Source: Marinobacterium stanieri | GTDB taxonomy: Bacteria; Pseudomonadota; Gammaproteobacteria; Pseudomonadales; Balneatricaceae | NCBI RefSeq assembly: GCF_900155945.1 | Contig: NZ_FTMN01000003.1 | Location: 124,001 to 188,000 of the forward strand | DNA length: 64,000 bases | Direction of reading: 5' to 3' | Part shown: positions 43,006 to 49,945 of the stretch, piece after piece | Layout of the letters: every line of letters begins with the position of its first letter | Position numbering within the stretch: the stretch's first letter is position 1 | Notes under the pieces: generated by a model | Databases searched by the model: none | Seen by the model: only the letters and a program-made list of their open reading frames with translations | What the model was told of the DNA's origin: nothing | Position numbers and translations under genes: made by a program

Positions 43006-43141
43006 ATCGCCCCCAATTCTTGAATATTTCTAATCCTAGTTGACGTTATCCGGTCTGACTACGGTTTTATGGTGTTTACAGGTTCAATCCAGATGACTAG
43101 ATTAGGTTCAATCAAGTTGACACCTAGCAGGAGATTCACGG
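43006..43141. promoter_or_regulatory. phage early control region with direct repeats
   Basis: The divergent promoter region between the HTH gene and the early genes has two copies of AGGTTCAATC (43080-43089 and 43104-43113) spaced 24 bases start to start, and TTGAC hexamers on the plus strand near 43040 and 43117 that could be -35 boxes. Repressor operators are likely by position. Confidence 0.5.
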
Positions 43142-43339
43142 ATGAAAGTCACATTGAACGAAACTTTGCAGGCTGCTCTTTCAGAGTACCGCTCTGCACA
43201 CAAGGCACTTCTTAGTGCCGATTTTGACTCTCTAACCCGTGATCAAATCATGGACCTGTTCAAGTGTGAAGAAATGGCCTCTGAGCGTTTTTCTCGTCTT
43301 TTCCTCTCGCTCGCTGTTTCAGATGAGATAGAAGGCTAA
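43142..43339 (+). CDS. inovirus early hypothetical protein
   Basis: A 65-residue, mostly helical, acidic soluble protein with no family I recognise. AGGAG lies 8 bases before its ATG. First gene of the rightward phage operon, 6 bases before the next gene, in the position where small regulators or replication accessory proteins occur in this phage group. Confidence 0.7.
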   Translation: MKVTLNETLQAALSEYRSAHKALLSADFDSLTRDQIMDLFKCEEMASERFSRLFLSLAVSDEIEG

Positions 43340-43345
43340 TCGCTA

Positions 43346-43543
43346 ATGACCGCGCCCACTTTCTACTACGAACTGATCAACGGCACCTACTACCTGATGG
43401 ATAGTGGGTCGATCCGTGAATTCCGTTCCCAGTATGAAATGGGCGCGTTTGTGTCTGATGCGGTGCCGGAAGGGAATGCGGTCATGGTCGAAGTGACCCG
43501 TGACAACTGGCAAGAGCTTTATGATTCGGGGGTATTCTTCTAA
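43346..43543 (+). CDS. inovirus early hypothetical protein
   Basis: A 65-residue acidic protein rich in Tyr and Phe (TFYYELINGTYYLMDSG). No domain recognised. Its stop overlaps the start of the replication gene by one base (TAATG), so the two are probably translationally coupled, and the small protein may assist replication. Confidence 0.7.
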   Translation: MTAPTFYYELINGTYYLMDSGSIREFRSQYEMGAFVSDAVPEGNAVMVEVTRDNWQELYDSGVFF

Positions 43544-44709
43544 TGCGCCTTCCTCCGAAACAAGTACCGGAGCTTAAGCAGCTCTGCATCATAGATTATC
43601 TGTCCTTCACGTGGTGCCCGGCTGAAATCGAGCCCTTGCGCCGTCTGGCCCAGTCTGGCCGGTTTGTCGATCCTGAAAGCGAGGAGGGCAAGCCTGTTAA
43701 AAACATGGCTCAGTTCATCAAATACCGTGAATCCGTTGGTGATCCGCTCGACCTGCATCAGCTTGAATATGCCGCACTGGATGAGCTGAAGACGTTCTTC
43801 ATGTCCGTGGGCAAGGACATTTTTGCCAACTGTGAATACTCAACAGCTGACCTCTGGGAGGACCATTTCCAGTTGATCGAGCGAGCAGGGGGTGTCTTTG
43901 GTTATCGACGTGCGTTTGATCTGGTTCTTGACGGTCACATCATTGGTCTTGCTGCTTCTGGTGGTCAACAGGGTTCCTGTTATGTATCAGTCACTGGCGG
44001 CGGGTGTCGTCTTCTCGACTTCAACTCTGTGCACCGTATTCTTCGCTCGCTTCCCCTGGTTAAGCTGACCCGTGTCGATGTTGCCCTTGATGACTTCGCC
44101 GGTGTAACGGGTGGCTATGACGCGGCTGAACAGGCCTTCTTGGATGACCAGTTTGTGACCCGTGGCAAGCCTCCCCAGTGTGATCGCAATGGTTCCGGCG
44201 GTGTTAAAAAAGCGGGGACCCGTGAGATTGAATACACCAAAGGCCGGACGTTCTACGTCGGTTCTCGTGCTGGTGGCAAGCTCTACCGTGGATACGAAAA
44301 GGGCAAGCAGGGCGGTGATACAGAATCGCTCTGGTTCCGGCATGAGGTCGAGCTACGCTCTTCTAACCGTGAAATCCCGCTGCATATTCTGACCAAGCCT
44401 GATCAGTATTTTGCCGGGTTCTATCCGTGGTCTGCTCACGTTCTCGAACTCGTGGCTGAAGCTGACGCGGCCACTGTGCCTGAAGCTGTAACCGTTCCGA
44501 TCCGCAAGCGTGACACCCAGTCAGTCAAGATGGCGGCTGTTGCTCAATATAACCGCTCTGTCGAGAACGCCCGTCGCGTTGTCGGTGGTGTGATCAATGT
44601 CATGCGTAAAGCGCGTGGCCTTTCTGATGAACAAATCATAGATCAACTGATTCGGGATGCTGTGCCTCGGTCGATGCACCGTGTAGCTGTGCCCGGTTTG
44701 ATGCAATAG
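43543..44709 (+). CDS. phage replication initiation protein (RstA/Rep_trans family)
   Basis: Initiates rolling-circle replication of the phage DNA by nicking the origin. The 388-residue protein contains CIIDYLSFTW near the start, the metal-binding strand LVKLTRVDVALDDF (about 180) and GRTFYVGSRAGGKLYRGYEKGKQ-type core split as GRTFYVGSRAGG and KLYRGYEKGKQ (about 233-255). It also has FRHEVELR. The tyrosines of YEKGKQ/RGY are candidates for the nicking residue. These are Rep_trans (PF02486) features shared with CTX RstA. Confidence 0.9.
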   Translation: MRLPPKQVPELKQLCIIDYLSFTWCPAEIEPLRRLAQSGRFVDPESEEGKPVKNMAQFIKYRESVGDPLDLHQLEYAALDELKTFFMSVGKDIFANCEYSTADLWEDHFQLIERAGGVFGYRRAFDLVLDGHIIGLAASGGQQGSCYVSVTGGGCRLLDFNSVHRILRSLPLVKLTRVDVALDDFAGVTGGYDAAEQAFLDDQFVTRGKPPQCDRNGSGGVKKAGTREIEYTKGRTFYVGSRAGGKLYRGYEKGKQGGDTESLWFRHEVELRSSNREIPLHILTKPDQYFAGFYPWSAHVLELVAEADAATVPEAVTVPIRKRDTQSVKMAAVAQYNRSVENARRVVGGVINVMRKARGLSDEQIIDQLIRDAVPRSMHRVAVPGLMQ

Positions 44710-44720
44710 GAGAAATAGCT

Positions 44721-45050
44721 ATGTCTATTCGTGTGTATGTCGAGTCTTCCGCTACTGAACAGGTATCCGGAACGTCTTCAAAATCTGGTAAGAACTACTG
44801 CTTCTACAAGCAGCCTGTTCATGCCTTTATCGGTACATCTAAATTTCCTGAGAAGATCGAAATCTCTCACGACTCTGCTGACCGTGCACTTCGTCCCGGT
44901 GAATACACCCTGGACGTTGAAGCCGCACTTTCCGTTGATCGCTTCGGTGGTTTGGGTATCGACGCACGAAAGTTGGTCTTCGTACCTGCCGCGCCCAAGG
45001 CCGCAACAGGTGCGACGGCATCTGCTGCAACTACTGCTGCGAGTAAATAA
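44721..45050 (+). CDS. inovirus single-stranded DNA-binding protein (gpV-like)
   Basis: A 109-residue protein with a predicted beta-rich OB-type core (IRVYVESSATEQVSG, then KSGKNYCFYKQPVHAFIG) and an Ala/Thr-rich flexible tail. Length, place directly after the replication gene and the aromatic-rich KNYCFYKQ segment fit gpV-type proteins that coat phage ssDNA before assembly. A good GGAG precedes the ATG. Confidence 0.75.
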   Translation: MSIRVYVESSATEQVSGTSSKSGKNYCFYKQPVHAFIGTSKFPEKIEISHDSADRALRPGEYTLDVEAALSVDRFGGLGIDARKLVFVPAAPKAATGATASAATTAASK

Positions 45051-45052
45051 GC

Positions 45053-45238
45053 ATGAATCCCACTGACGTCGTTCAGGTCTGCAATGCCAGCCAAACAGCC
45101 TGCCAGTGGGTATCTGTTTCACAGTTGTCGTCCTTTCCGGTTCTAACCGTTGAGGATGCGCTTACCCTTTCTAGTGCCGTTTGGGGACTGCTTGCGCTGG
45201 TTTGGGTTCTTCGTCGTATGCGGTCCTCAACTGTCTGA
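45053..45238 (+). CDS. small inovirus membrane protein (candidate pVII/pIX-type minor coat)
   Basis: A 61-residue protein with a polar N-terminus containing two cysteines and one C-terminal membrane helix (LTLSSAVWGLLALVWVL) followed by RRMRSS. The arginine-rich end should stay cytoplasmic. It starts 2 bases after the ssDNA-binding gene and 9 bases before the major coat gene, the usual place of pVII/pIX-like proteins. Confidence 0.7.
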   Translation: MNPTDVVQVCNASQTACQWVSVSQLSSFPVLTVEDALTLSSAVWGLLALVWVLRRMRSSTV

Positions 45239-45247
45239 AGGTGAATT

Positions 45248-45373
45248 ATGGATACTACAGAAGCTGTTGAAGCCCTCGTGGCTGGTGGTGTTGCGATCGC
45301 CGCGATCGCTAACGCGTCCCTGATCGTTGAGATCGGATTGAAGGTCTGGAAAAAACTGCGTCGCGCTGCTTGA
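45248..45373 (+). CDS. major coat protein pVIII, signal-peptide-less type
   Basis: Forty-one codons: MDTTEAVEALVAGG, then a hydrophobic middle (VAIAAIANASLIVEIGL), then KVWKKLRRAA. The acidic N-terminus, single membrane helix and basic DNA-facing C-terminus are the plan of filamentous-phage major coat subunits. There is no leader peptide, as in Pf3 (44 residues) and unlike Ff and Pf1, so membrane insertion would be Sec-independent and YidC-type. A strong terminator follows, as expected for the most highly expressed phage gene. Confidence 0.88.
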   Translation: MDTTEAVEALVAGGVAIAAIANASLIVEIGLKVWKKLRRAA

Positions 45374-45390
45374 TTCCGGCTTTTTTACTA

Positions 45391-45412
45391 GGGGGCTCGC
45401 GCCCCCTTTTTT
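45391..45412 (+). terminator. phage central terminator after the major coat gene
   Basis: Stem GGGGGC / GCCCCC with a TCGC loop followed by six Ts, 17 bases after the coat stop. It separates the strongly expressed coat gene from the adsorption gene, the arrangement seen in Ff phages. Confidence 0.92.
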
Positions 45413-45427
45413 AATGGGGACAGGGGT

Positions 45428-46699
45428 ATGTTAAATGACAGATTTAACAGGCTGGTTTTTATTATTTGTTCTTTCTTCAGCTGCTTTTATATACTTCCGG
45501 TAAATGCTTCGGGGCAGGCTATTTTTACAACTGCCGCACAAGTTTTGAAGGTTAAAAAGCACGGTCAAAAAATACGTGTAGACTATGCAGTTAAAACGAC
45601 GCCTGAAAACTCGCATATTCCACGCCATAAGGTTTTATCGGCTGATTTTAAAGAAGCTGATCTTGTTCCTTTAATGGCATCATTAAAAGGGCGTAATCCG
45701 GGTGCTTTGGTTGTAACAACAGCTGCTGCGGGTGCGGCTGCCGGTGCTGGCTGGCTGATTGACGAATTGACTGGTCAGATAACAAAGTCCTCACCTACTA
45801 ATATAGATGATCATGTTGAAGGGTATTATTACCAGACAAAGCAGGCATCTACCCCTAGTTGTATCTCTCCTCAGCACTGCTATCTGATTGCACCACAGTC
45901 ATTACCCAATTGCGGGCCAAATGGTACATGTCCTCAGACCTCTCACGGCCTGAAAGAGATATTTGGCCGCATGGAACCTTCAGTTACCTATTCAAACGGC
46001 CAAACCTTTTGGTGGCAAAAGAAGGCATGCAATTCAACTAATCCGCTTTGCAACATAGACCCTTCCGATATCGTATTACCGGGAACAAATGAGCCTGTTC
46101 CTGATGAAGACCTGCTTCCCAAGATGGTAGAGGAATTGCTGAAAATGCCAGCCTCATACCTTTGGGACCTATTCCGTCAAAAGTCGGGTGATCCTAGTCC
46201 TAACCCAGTAATCGACACCACGATAAACGACTGGCTCAAGGAGGTTGCCAAAAATGATCCAAACGTTGAGTACGTGGGCCCAGGGCGAATTACCATCACG
46301 AACCCTGACGGCTCTACAACAACTGGGGAATACACCCCGCCCAGTGAAGACACGGCCAATAAGCCTGATGCAGAACCTGAATGGCCGGGCTTCTGTGACT
46401 GGGCAAGTGTCGTCTGTGACTGGATTGAATGGACAAAGGAAGAAGAAGAAAACCTTGATCCAGATGATTTCCCGGTCGAAGAGTTAACCCTTGATGATAT
46501 TAAGGAAGATTACAGCTCCGGCTTAGGTGCTGGCTCATGTCCTGCACCTATAACAACCTCTTTTAATGGCCAGTCAATCAAATATGAATTTACGGTCGCC
46601 TGCGAAAATGTAAGCACCTATTTTAAGCCGCTTGTTATTTCAATAGCTGGAATTATTGCGACAATGATAATTGTAGGTGCACAAAGGAGGGGGGCTTAA
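45428..46699 (+). CDS. inovirus adsorption protein (pIII-like, TspB-type)
   Basis: Tip protein that binds the host receptor. The 423-residue precursor has a signal peptide (to about residue 27, PVNASG), a Gly/Ala-rich hydrophobic stretch near 95-110 and several cysteine pairs (CISPQHC, CGPNGTC, CNSTNPLC). A Pro/Asp/Glu-rich linker follows, then a GFCDWASVVCDWIEW motif like the Neisseria TspB family, and a C-terminal membrane anchor (PLVISIAGIIATMIIVGA). Base composition is more AT-rich than in the replication genes, as is common for phage tip proteins. It overlaps the next start (TAATG). Confidence 0.85.
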   Translation: MLNDRFNRLVFIICSFFSCFYILPVNASGQAIFTTAAQVLKVKKHGQKIRVDYAVKTTPENSHIPRHKVLSADFKEADLVPLMASLKGRNPGALVVTTAAAGAAAGAGWLIDELTGQITKSSPTNIDDHVEGYYYQTKQASTPSCISPQHCYLIAPQSLPNCGPNGTCPQTSHGLKEIFGRMEPSVTYSNGQTFWWQKKACNSTNPLCNIDPSDIVLPGTNEPVPDEDLLPKMVEELLKMPASYLWDLFRQKSGDPSPNPVIDTTINDWLKEVAKNDPNVEYVGPGRITITNPDGSTTTGEYTPPSEDTANKPDAEPEWPGFCDWASVVCDWIEWTKEEEENLDPDDFPVEELTLDDIKEDYSSGLGAGSCPAPITTSFNGQSIKYEFTVACENVSTYFKPLVISIAGIIATMIIVGAQRRGA

Positions 46700-46995
46700 T
46701 GTTTAAGTCACTTTTTAAACTTCTTGAATGGTTCTCAACTGGTGGCATCACTAGCATGATGACGCATGCCGGTTTATCAATGATTGTATTTGCTGGCTTG
46801 GATGCAATGGTTTCAGAGCTTTTAGATACTGCTGTAGATGGCTTGAACGGCCTTCCTTCTGCTGCGCTTCAGCTTGCATTGTTAGCAGGTATATCTGAAT
46901 TCTTCTCTATTATCGGTGGTGCGATATTAACCAGAATCGCGTTAATGACCGCTATGAACAGTGTAGGTCTTACATATAAAGGGGGCGATAAATGA
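46699..46995 (+). CDS. inovirus minor coat protein pVI-like (DUF2523)
   Basis: A 98-residue membrane protein with three hydrophobic stretches (SMMTHAGLSMIVFAGLDAM, LQLALLAGISEFFSIIGGAIL and following). Its position between the adsorption protein and Zot is that of pVI, which caps the virion with pIII. DUF2523 is the usual annotation. AGGAGG lies upstream, and it overlaps both neighbours (TAATG and ATGA). Confidence 0.85.
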   Translation: MFKSLFKLLEWFSTGGITSMMTHAGLSMIVFAGLDAMVSELLDTAVDGLNGLPSAALQLALLAGISEFFSIIGGAILTRIALMTAMNSVGLTYKGGDK

Positions 46996-47999
46996 TCACG
47001 TTAATTACCGGTGTTCCGGGCTCAGGGAAAAGCCAATACGCTGTTAAATTAATTCTTGATCTTTTAGATGCAAAATCAAAGGCGATAAAGGAGCTTCCCA
47101 AACTAGAAGAGGAAGGCAATCCAGATAAAATCGCTGCCTGCAAAGCTAATATTCGCGAAATTTATACGGATATTGCAGGCTTTGATCATGAGCGTTTTGG
47201 TACGCATGAGACACCAGCTGACTGGCGTGATACACCTGAAGGCTCGGCTGTCTTCATGGATGAATGCCAGGAGCGTTATGGTCCTGATGGCTCAGGCAGG
47301 GCCAAAAATCCTCAGATACAGGCACTTGAGAAGCACAGGCATACTGGCCATGACTTGTATTTCATCACCCAGCGGGAACGGCTCCTTCATGCCCATATTC
47401 GTGATCTGGTCGGGCGCCACTTCCATATTCAGCGCCAATACGGTTCGCACAATGTACTGATATTCCGGCGCGATGAGCTGATTGATACCAAGAGCCGAAC
47501 AGCTCTGGATCGGTGTGATCAGATACCGTGGCGTTACGAAAAACGTCTATTTGAATGCTACAAATCTGCAACCGTCCACACCCATAAGGCAATGCTGCCT
47601 GCATGGTTGAAGAAGGCTGTCTTTGGAATGGTTGTAGCCTTGGCATTGGTGCTTTTTCTAGGCTATAAGAGTATTGGCTTTTTCACGGGTGATCAGGCAT
47701 CCGAGATCATTGATCCTGAATCTGAAGTTATAGCGTCTGTCGATGGTTATAGTGAACCCATAACGGTCTCTAAGCGTCCGCCTGCGCGCTTAATTGGTTG
47801 CGTTGTCTGGGCCCAGCGTTCTGAGTGTCGCTGTCATGATGTATATGGCCGTGTTGCTGATCTAGAGTTTGCGCAATGCATGATCCACGCTGAAGGCAGC
47901 ACCTTGAATTTTGCTGATCAAATCAAACGCGATCAAAAACGGTCTTCTGATTCGCGTGGAGGCACGGAACGCGAACGGAAGACCGTTTCTATTCTGTGA
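46992..47999 (+). CDS. zot: Zot-like assembly ATPase (pI homologue)
   Basis: Inner-membrane motor that extrudes the phage through a host secretin. The 335-residue protein has Walker A GVPGSGKS at residues 7-14, Walker B VFMDECQ at about 87, the EKHRHTGHDLYFITQ segment and one membrane helix (about 207-228, GMVVALALVLFLGY). A C-terminal periplasmic domain with three cysteines follows. Homologous to the Zot toxin annotation of CTX, but its phage role is morphogenesis. No phage-encoded secretin is present. Confidence 0.93.
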   Translation: MITLITGVPGSGKSQYAVKLILDLLDAKSKAIKELPKLEEEGNPDKIAACKANIREIYTDIAGFDHERFGTHETPADWRDTPEGSAVFMDECQERYGPDGSGRAKNPQIQALEKHRHTGHDLYFITQRERLLHAHIRDLVGRHFHIQRQYGSHNVLIFRRDELIDTKSRTALDRCDQIPWRYEKRLFECYKSATVHTHKAMLPAWLKKAVFGMVVALALVLFLGYKSIGFFTGDQASEIIDPESEVIASVDGYSEPITVSKRPPARLIGCVVWAQRSECRCHDVYGRVADLEFAQCMIHAEGSTLNFADQIKRDQKRSSDSRGGTERERKTVSIL

Positions 48000-48188
48000 T
48001 TACCGCATCAGGACGTAAGCCAGGCTGCCGGCCAATATCACGTTAAGCGTAACTGACATCCAGAACAGGTTTTGTTTCATATCGAGTGAAGTAGGGGAGG
48101 TGTTCCATCCACTTGCCCCTGTCTTCACGTTCATGGCATCCCGCCGTTTGCGATCCTCTGCGTACCACTTGCGATCCTGTAAGCCCAT
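48000..48188 (-). CDS. small phage-borne membrane protein
   Basis: A 62-residue protein, MGLQDRKWYAEDRKRRDA at the charged N-terminus and one C-terminal membrane helix (LFWMSVTLNVILAGSLAYVLM). The ATG at 48188 has AGGAG 8 bases upstream; the frame runs to 48239 without a better start. It is on the opposite strand, tail to tail with zot. Short proteins beginning M-x-x-QDRxYY with a C-terminal helix are common in gammaproteobacteria, but no function is known to me. Confidence 0.65.
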   Translation of the reverse strand: MGLQDRKWYAEDRKRRDAMNVKTGASGWNTSPTSLDMKQNLFWMSVTLNVILAGSLAYVLMR

Positions 48189-48452
48189 CGTGTTCACTCC
48201 TTGTTGTTGGCATCCTGCGCGTAGCGCATCAGCCGGCATGATAACCCTTGGTCAATGTGCTAATCCATCCCCGGCGGTTCCTCGCTCGCCTTACGTTATT
48301 TTTAACGTACGGGCCCAATTGCGATTAACGTAATGAGCCTGCGTTACGTCTTCGCGTCGTTGCGATCCCGGCGATGACAACGGCCGGGCCGCGCCATGAT
48401 CAACCGCTTTTGCTGTTTCTGGGTTGGCACAATGGTTAGGGGAATACCCTTA

Positions 48453-48480
48453 TTACCCCCATAAACTAATAGGGGGGTAA
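48453..48480. repeat. hairpin TTACCCCC / GGGGGTAA
   Basis: Perfect 8-bp arms with a 12-base loop inside the phage intergenic region; possible origin or packaging hairpin. Confidence 0.55.
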
Positions 48481-48540
48481 AGTCTCCGATCTCTCTGTAT
48501 GTGTCTGATGCGCTGATCGCACTAGGCTTGATCAATCAAT

Positions 48541-48562
48541 GCCGATAATCTGATTTATCGGC
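48541..48562. repeat. 22-nt hairpin, right copy
   Basis: GCCGATAA, TCTGAT, TTATCGGC: perfect 8-bp arms. A 20-of-22 match to the reverse complement of 42603-42624 outside the prophage. Confidence 0.6.
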
Positions 48563-48570
48563 AATACATA

Positions 48571-48897
48571 TTAGGTATTAATGGTACGGCTCATGGACTT
48601 AAGCAACGGGATGCTTTGAATGTCACCCATGCTGTAACGGTATCCGGTCGGGTCGATCAGCTCGCCCGGTTCAATCCTCCAGCCATGCCAGCCAGGTATC
48701 AGCCCGAACAGCTTGAATTCCAGAATCTCGCGCTGTGCGGAATTGAATTTACCATCTTTTCGCATCCGGTAGGCGGTTGCCCTGGACACTGAAAGCAGGT
48801 CCATGAGGTCTTGCGGTGTCAGAAAACGTGTGTATTCTCCGCACGCACTAATGAAAGCCAGCTTTTTCTGATATGCACTCATATGATAGATGGTCAT
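48571..48897 (-). CDS. DUF3653 phage helix-turn-helix protein
   Basis: A 108-residue protein with an HTH-like stretch LTPQDLMDLLSVSRATAYRMRKDGK (read as two pieces, about residues 26-50) and a C-terminal domain GWHGWRIEPGELIDPTGY, the hallmark of DUF3653 proteins found in Xanthomonas and other inoviruses. Likely a transcriptional regulator. The ATG at 48897 has AAGGA 8 bases upstream. Opposite in strand to the structural genes and close to the right dif site. Confidence 0.8.
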   Translation of the reverse strand: MTIYHMSAYQKKLAFISACGEYTRFLTPQDLMDLLSVSRATAYRMRKDGKFNSAQREILEFKLFGLIPGWHGWRIEPGELIDPTGYRYSMGDIQSIPLLKSMSRTINT

Positions 48898-49037
48898 TTT
48901 GTCGATCCTTAACCTGAAAGTTTTTCATGCTCTGAGCGAGCGGCTAGGATCTTATGAGGTGTGGGGTTCTGTTGGTGAACCGTGACGCTGTGGGGGTCTT
49001 TCGCGGTGAAATCGGCTGTTTATACGTGCTATATCCA

Positions 49038-49065
49038 ACTTCGCATAATGTATATTATGTTAAAT
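49038..49065 (+). other. dif: chromosome dimer-resolution site dif (attR of the prophage)
   Basis: XerC arm ACTTCGCATAA, centre TGTATA, XerD arm TTATGTTAAAT. From base 5 on it is identical to the E. coli dif core, and only the outer bases of the XerC arm differ. Both arms are intact, so this copy should still work as dif, marking the replication terminus. It is also the right boundary of the inovirus. Confidence 0.93.
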
Positions 49066-49119
49066 TAGGTATATCTAGAGTGATGCTGAGCTGACATACA
49101 TGTTATTTGTATTTTACCG

Positions 49120-49133
49120 TGAGATCGATCTCA
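49120..49133. repeat. 14-bp perfect palindrome
   Basis: TGAGATCGATCTCA, 55 bases right of dif; GATGAGATC recurs near 49221. Function unknown. Confidence 0.4.
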
Positions 49134-49371
49134 TCTTACGGACTAAAGCCCAATCCCTGACAGCGCCTGGCCTACAGGCGGATTCGCCCTGTTCTGCCAA
49201 AACGGTTAACTGTCGATAAGATGAGATCCTGTTTTTTCGAGCGCAAAACGCTAAGCAGAATTTTTGGGTGTGATAAAGCCTTAACCAGTTCGTGCGGAGA
49301 GTGCCGAAGATTTCCGTTTCGTGGGTTGAGCGTCGTTCCGTGCAAGCTGGTGCACGTTGTGCTATTGCCCG

Positions 49372-49923
49372 CTAGTTAACGGTTTCATTTGTGCGAGGCA
49401 GCAGCTCCAGTAGTTTACGCATCTCGTGAGCTGGTATCAGGTACTCGCTTTCCTTCATGCCTTTAATGCGGCATGGTCGATCACTCAGACTTGCAGATAA
49501 TGAGTACGGGCCCAGCTCCATGATGTTACTGCCGTCCCAAGTGTAGGATTCCAGGTCGGCGATCATTGTTCTCAACGTGCCCTGAACAGATCGGCTGCAT
49601 TGGGTATCAAAACTCAGCTCACCAACCTGGACGACGGCTCGCTCGACCAGCACTTCAGGAAAGCCCAGCTTCAGCATGGCACTGGCCAGCATATCCTTGA
49701 ACCAGAACGTCAGTGCTTTGATCTCTTTCTGGGGCACACCTGTAAGCGCGATGGAGAACCGCGTCTGGTCGTGAGTAAACACCAGGCACTGGCGACGCTG
49801 GATTGTGGTGATATTAGCATGCCAGTCGCCTAGCACAGATGGCTGCTCCTCAGCTGAATCAGCGATTTCAAAGCCAGCCTTCTTGAGTTTTTCTGCCAAC
49901 TTTTTTGTAACGTGGATTCTCAA
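49372..49923 (-). CDS. DUF6933 family protein
   Basis: A 183-residue soluble protein whose opening RIHVTKKLAEKL and following DWHANITTIQRRQCLVFTHDQTRFSIAL match the pattern of DUF6933 proteins, often found beside defence or mobile genes. No catalytic motif seen. It lies 22 bases after hsdR on the same strand, so it probably belongs to that operon. Function unknown. Confidence 0.75.
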   Translation of the reverse strand: MRIHVTKKLAEKLKKAGFEIADSAEEQPSVLGDWHANITTIQRRQCLVFTHDQTRFSIALTGVPQKEIKALTFWFKDMLASAMLKLGFPEVLVERAVVQVGELSFDTQCSRSVQGTLRTMIADLESYTWDGSNIMELGPYSLSASLSDRPCRIKGMKESEYLIPAHEMRKLLELLPRTNETVN

Positions 49924-49945
49924 GACAACCCTTCAACCATATGAT

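Larger units (their letters stand above)
48189..48570. other. prophage intergenic region with multiple hairpins (candidate origin/packaging region)
   Basis: Gene-poor 380 bases containing TACGTTA / TAACGTA (near 48293-48310), ACGTAA / TTACGT (near 48333-48352), TTACCCCC / GGGGGTAA (48453-48480) and GCCGATAA / TTATCGGC (48541-48562). In inoviruses the large intergenic region carries the replication origins and packaging signal as stable hairpins, so this is the best candidate. Confidence 0.5.
42692..49065 (+). mobile_element. dif-integrated filamentous prophage (inovirus), about 6.35 kb
   Basis: Complete inovirus module: divergent repressor, small early genes, Rep_trans replication protein, ssDNA-binding protein, small membrane protein, major coat protein, central terminator, adsorption protein, pVI-like protein and Zot. 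It also has a DUF3653 gene on the opposite strand. It is bounded by dif-type sites sharing an identical XerC arm and central hexamer. The distance between equivalent points (42692 and 49038) is 6346 bases, a normal inovirus genome length. No integrase, transposase or secretin is encoded, as in CTX-type phages that borrow host XerC/D and a host secretin. Confidence 0.92.
48898..49371. other. prophage right end, dif and flanking chromosomal DNA
   Basis: 474 gene-free bases: the promoter of the DUF3653 gene, the right dif site (49038-49065), and 300 bases of flank with a perfect 14-bp palindrome TGAGATCGATCTCA (49120-49133). No gene or RNA was recognised. Confidence 0.5.

Noticed and set aside
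48344-48535. 63-codon minus-strand frame in the phage intergenic region
   Set aside because: TTG start, no Shine-Dalgarno, and it covers the TTACCCCC/GGGGGTAA hairpin; more likely non-coding.
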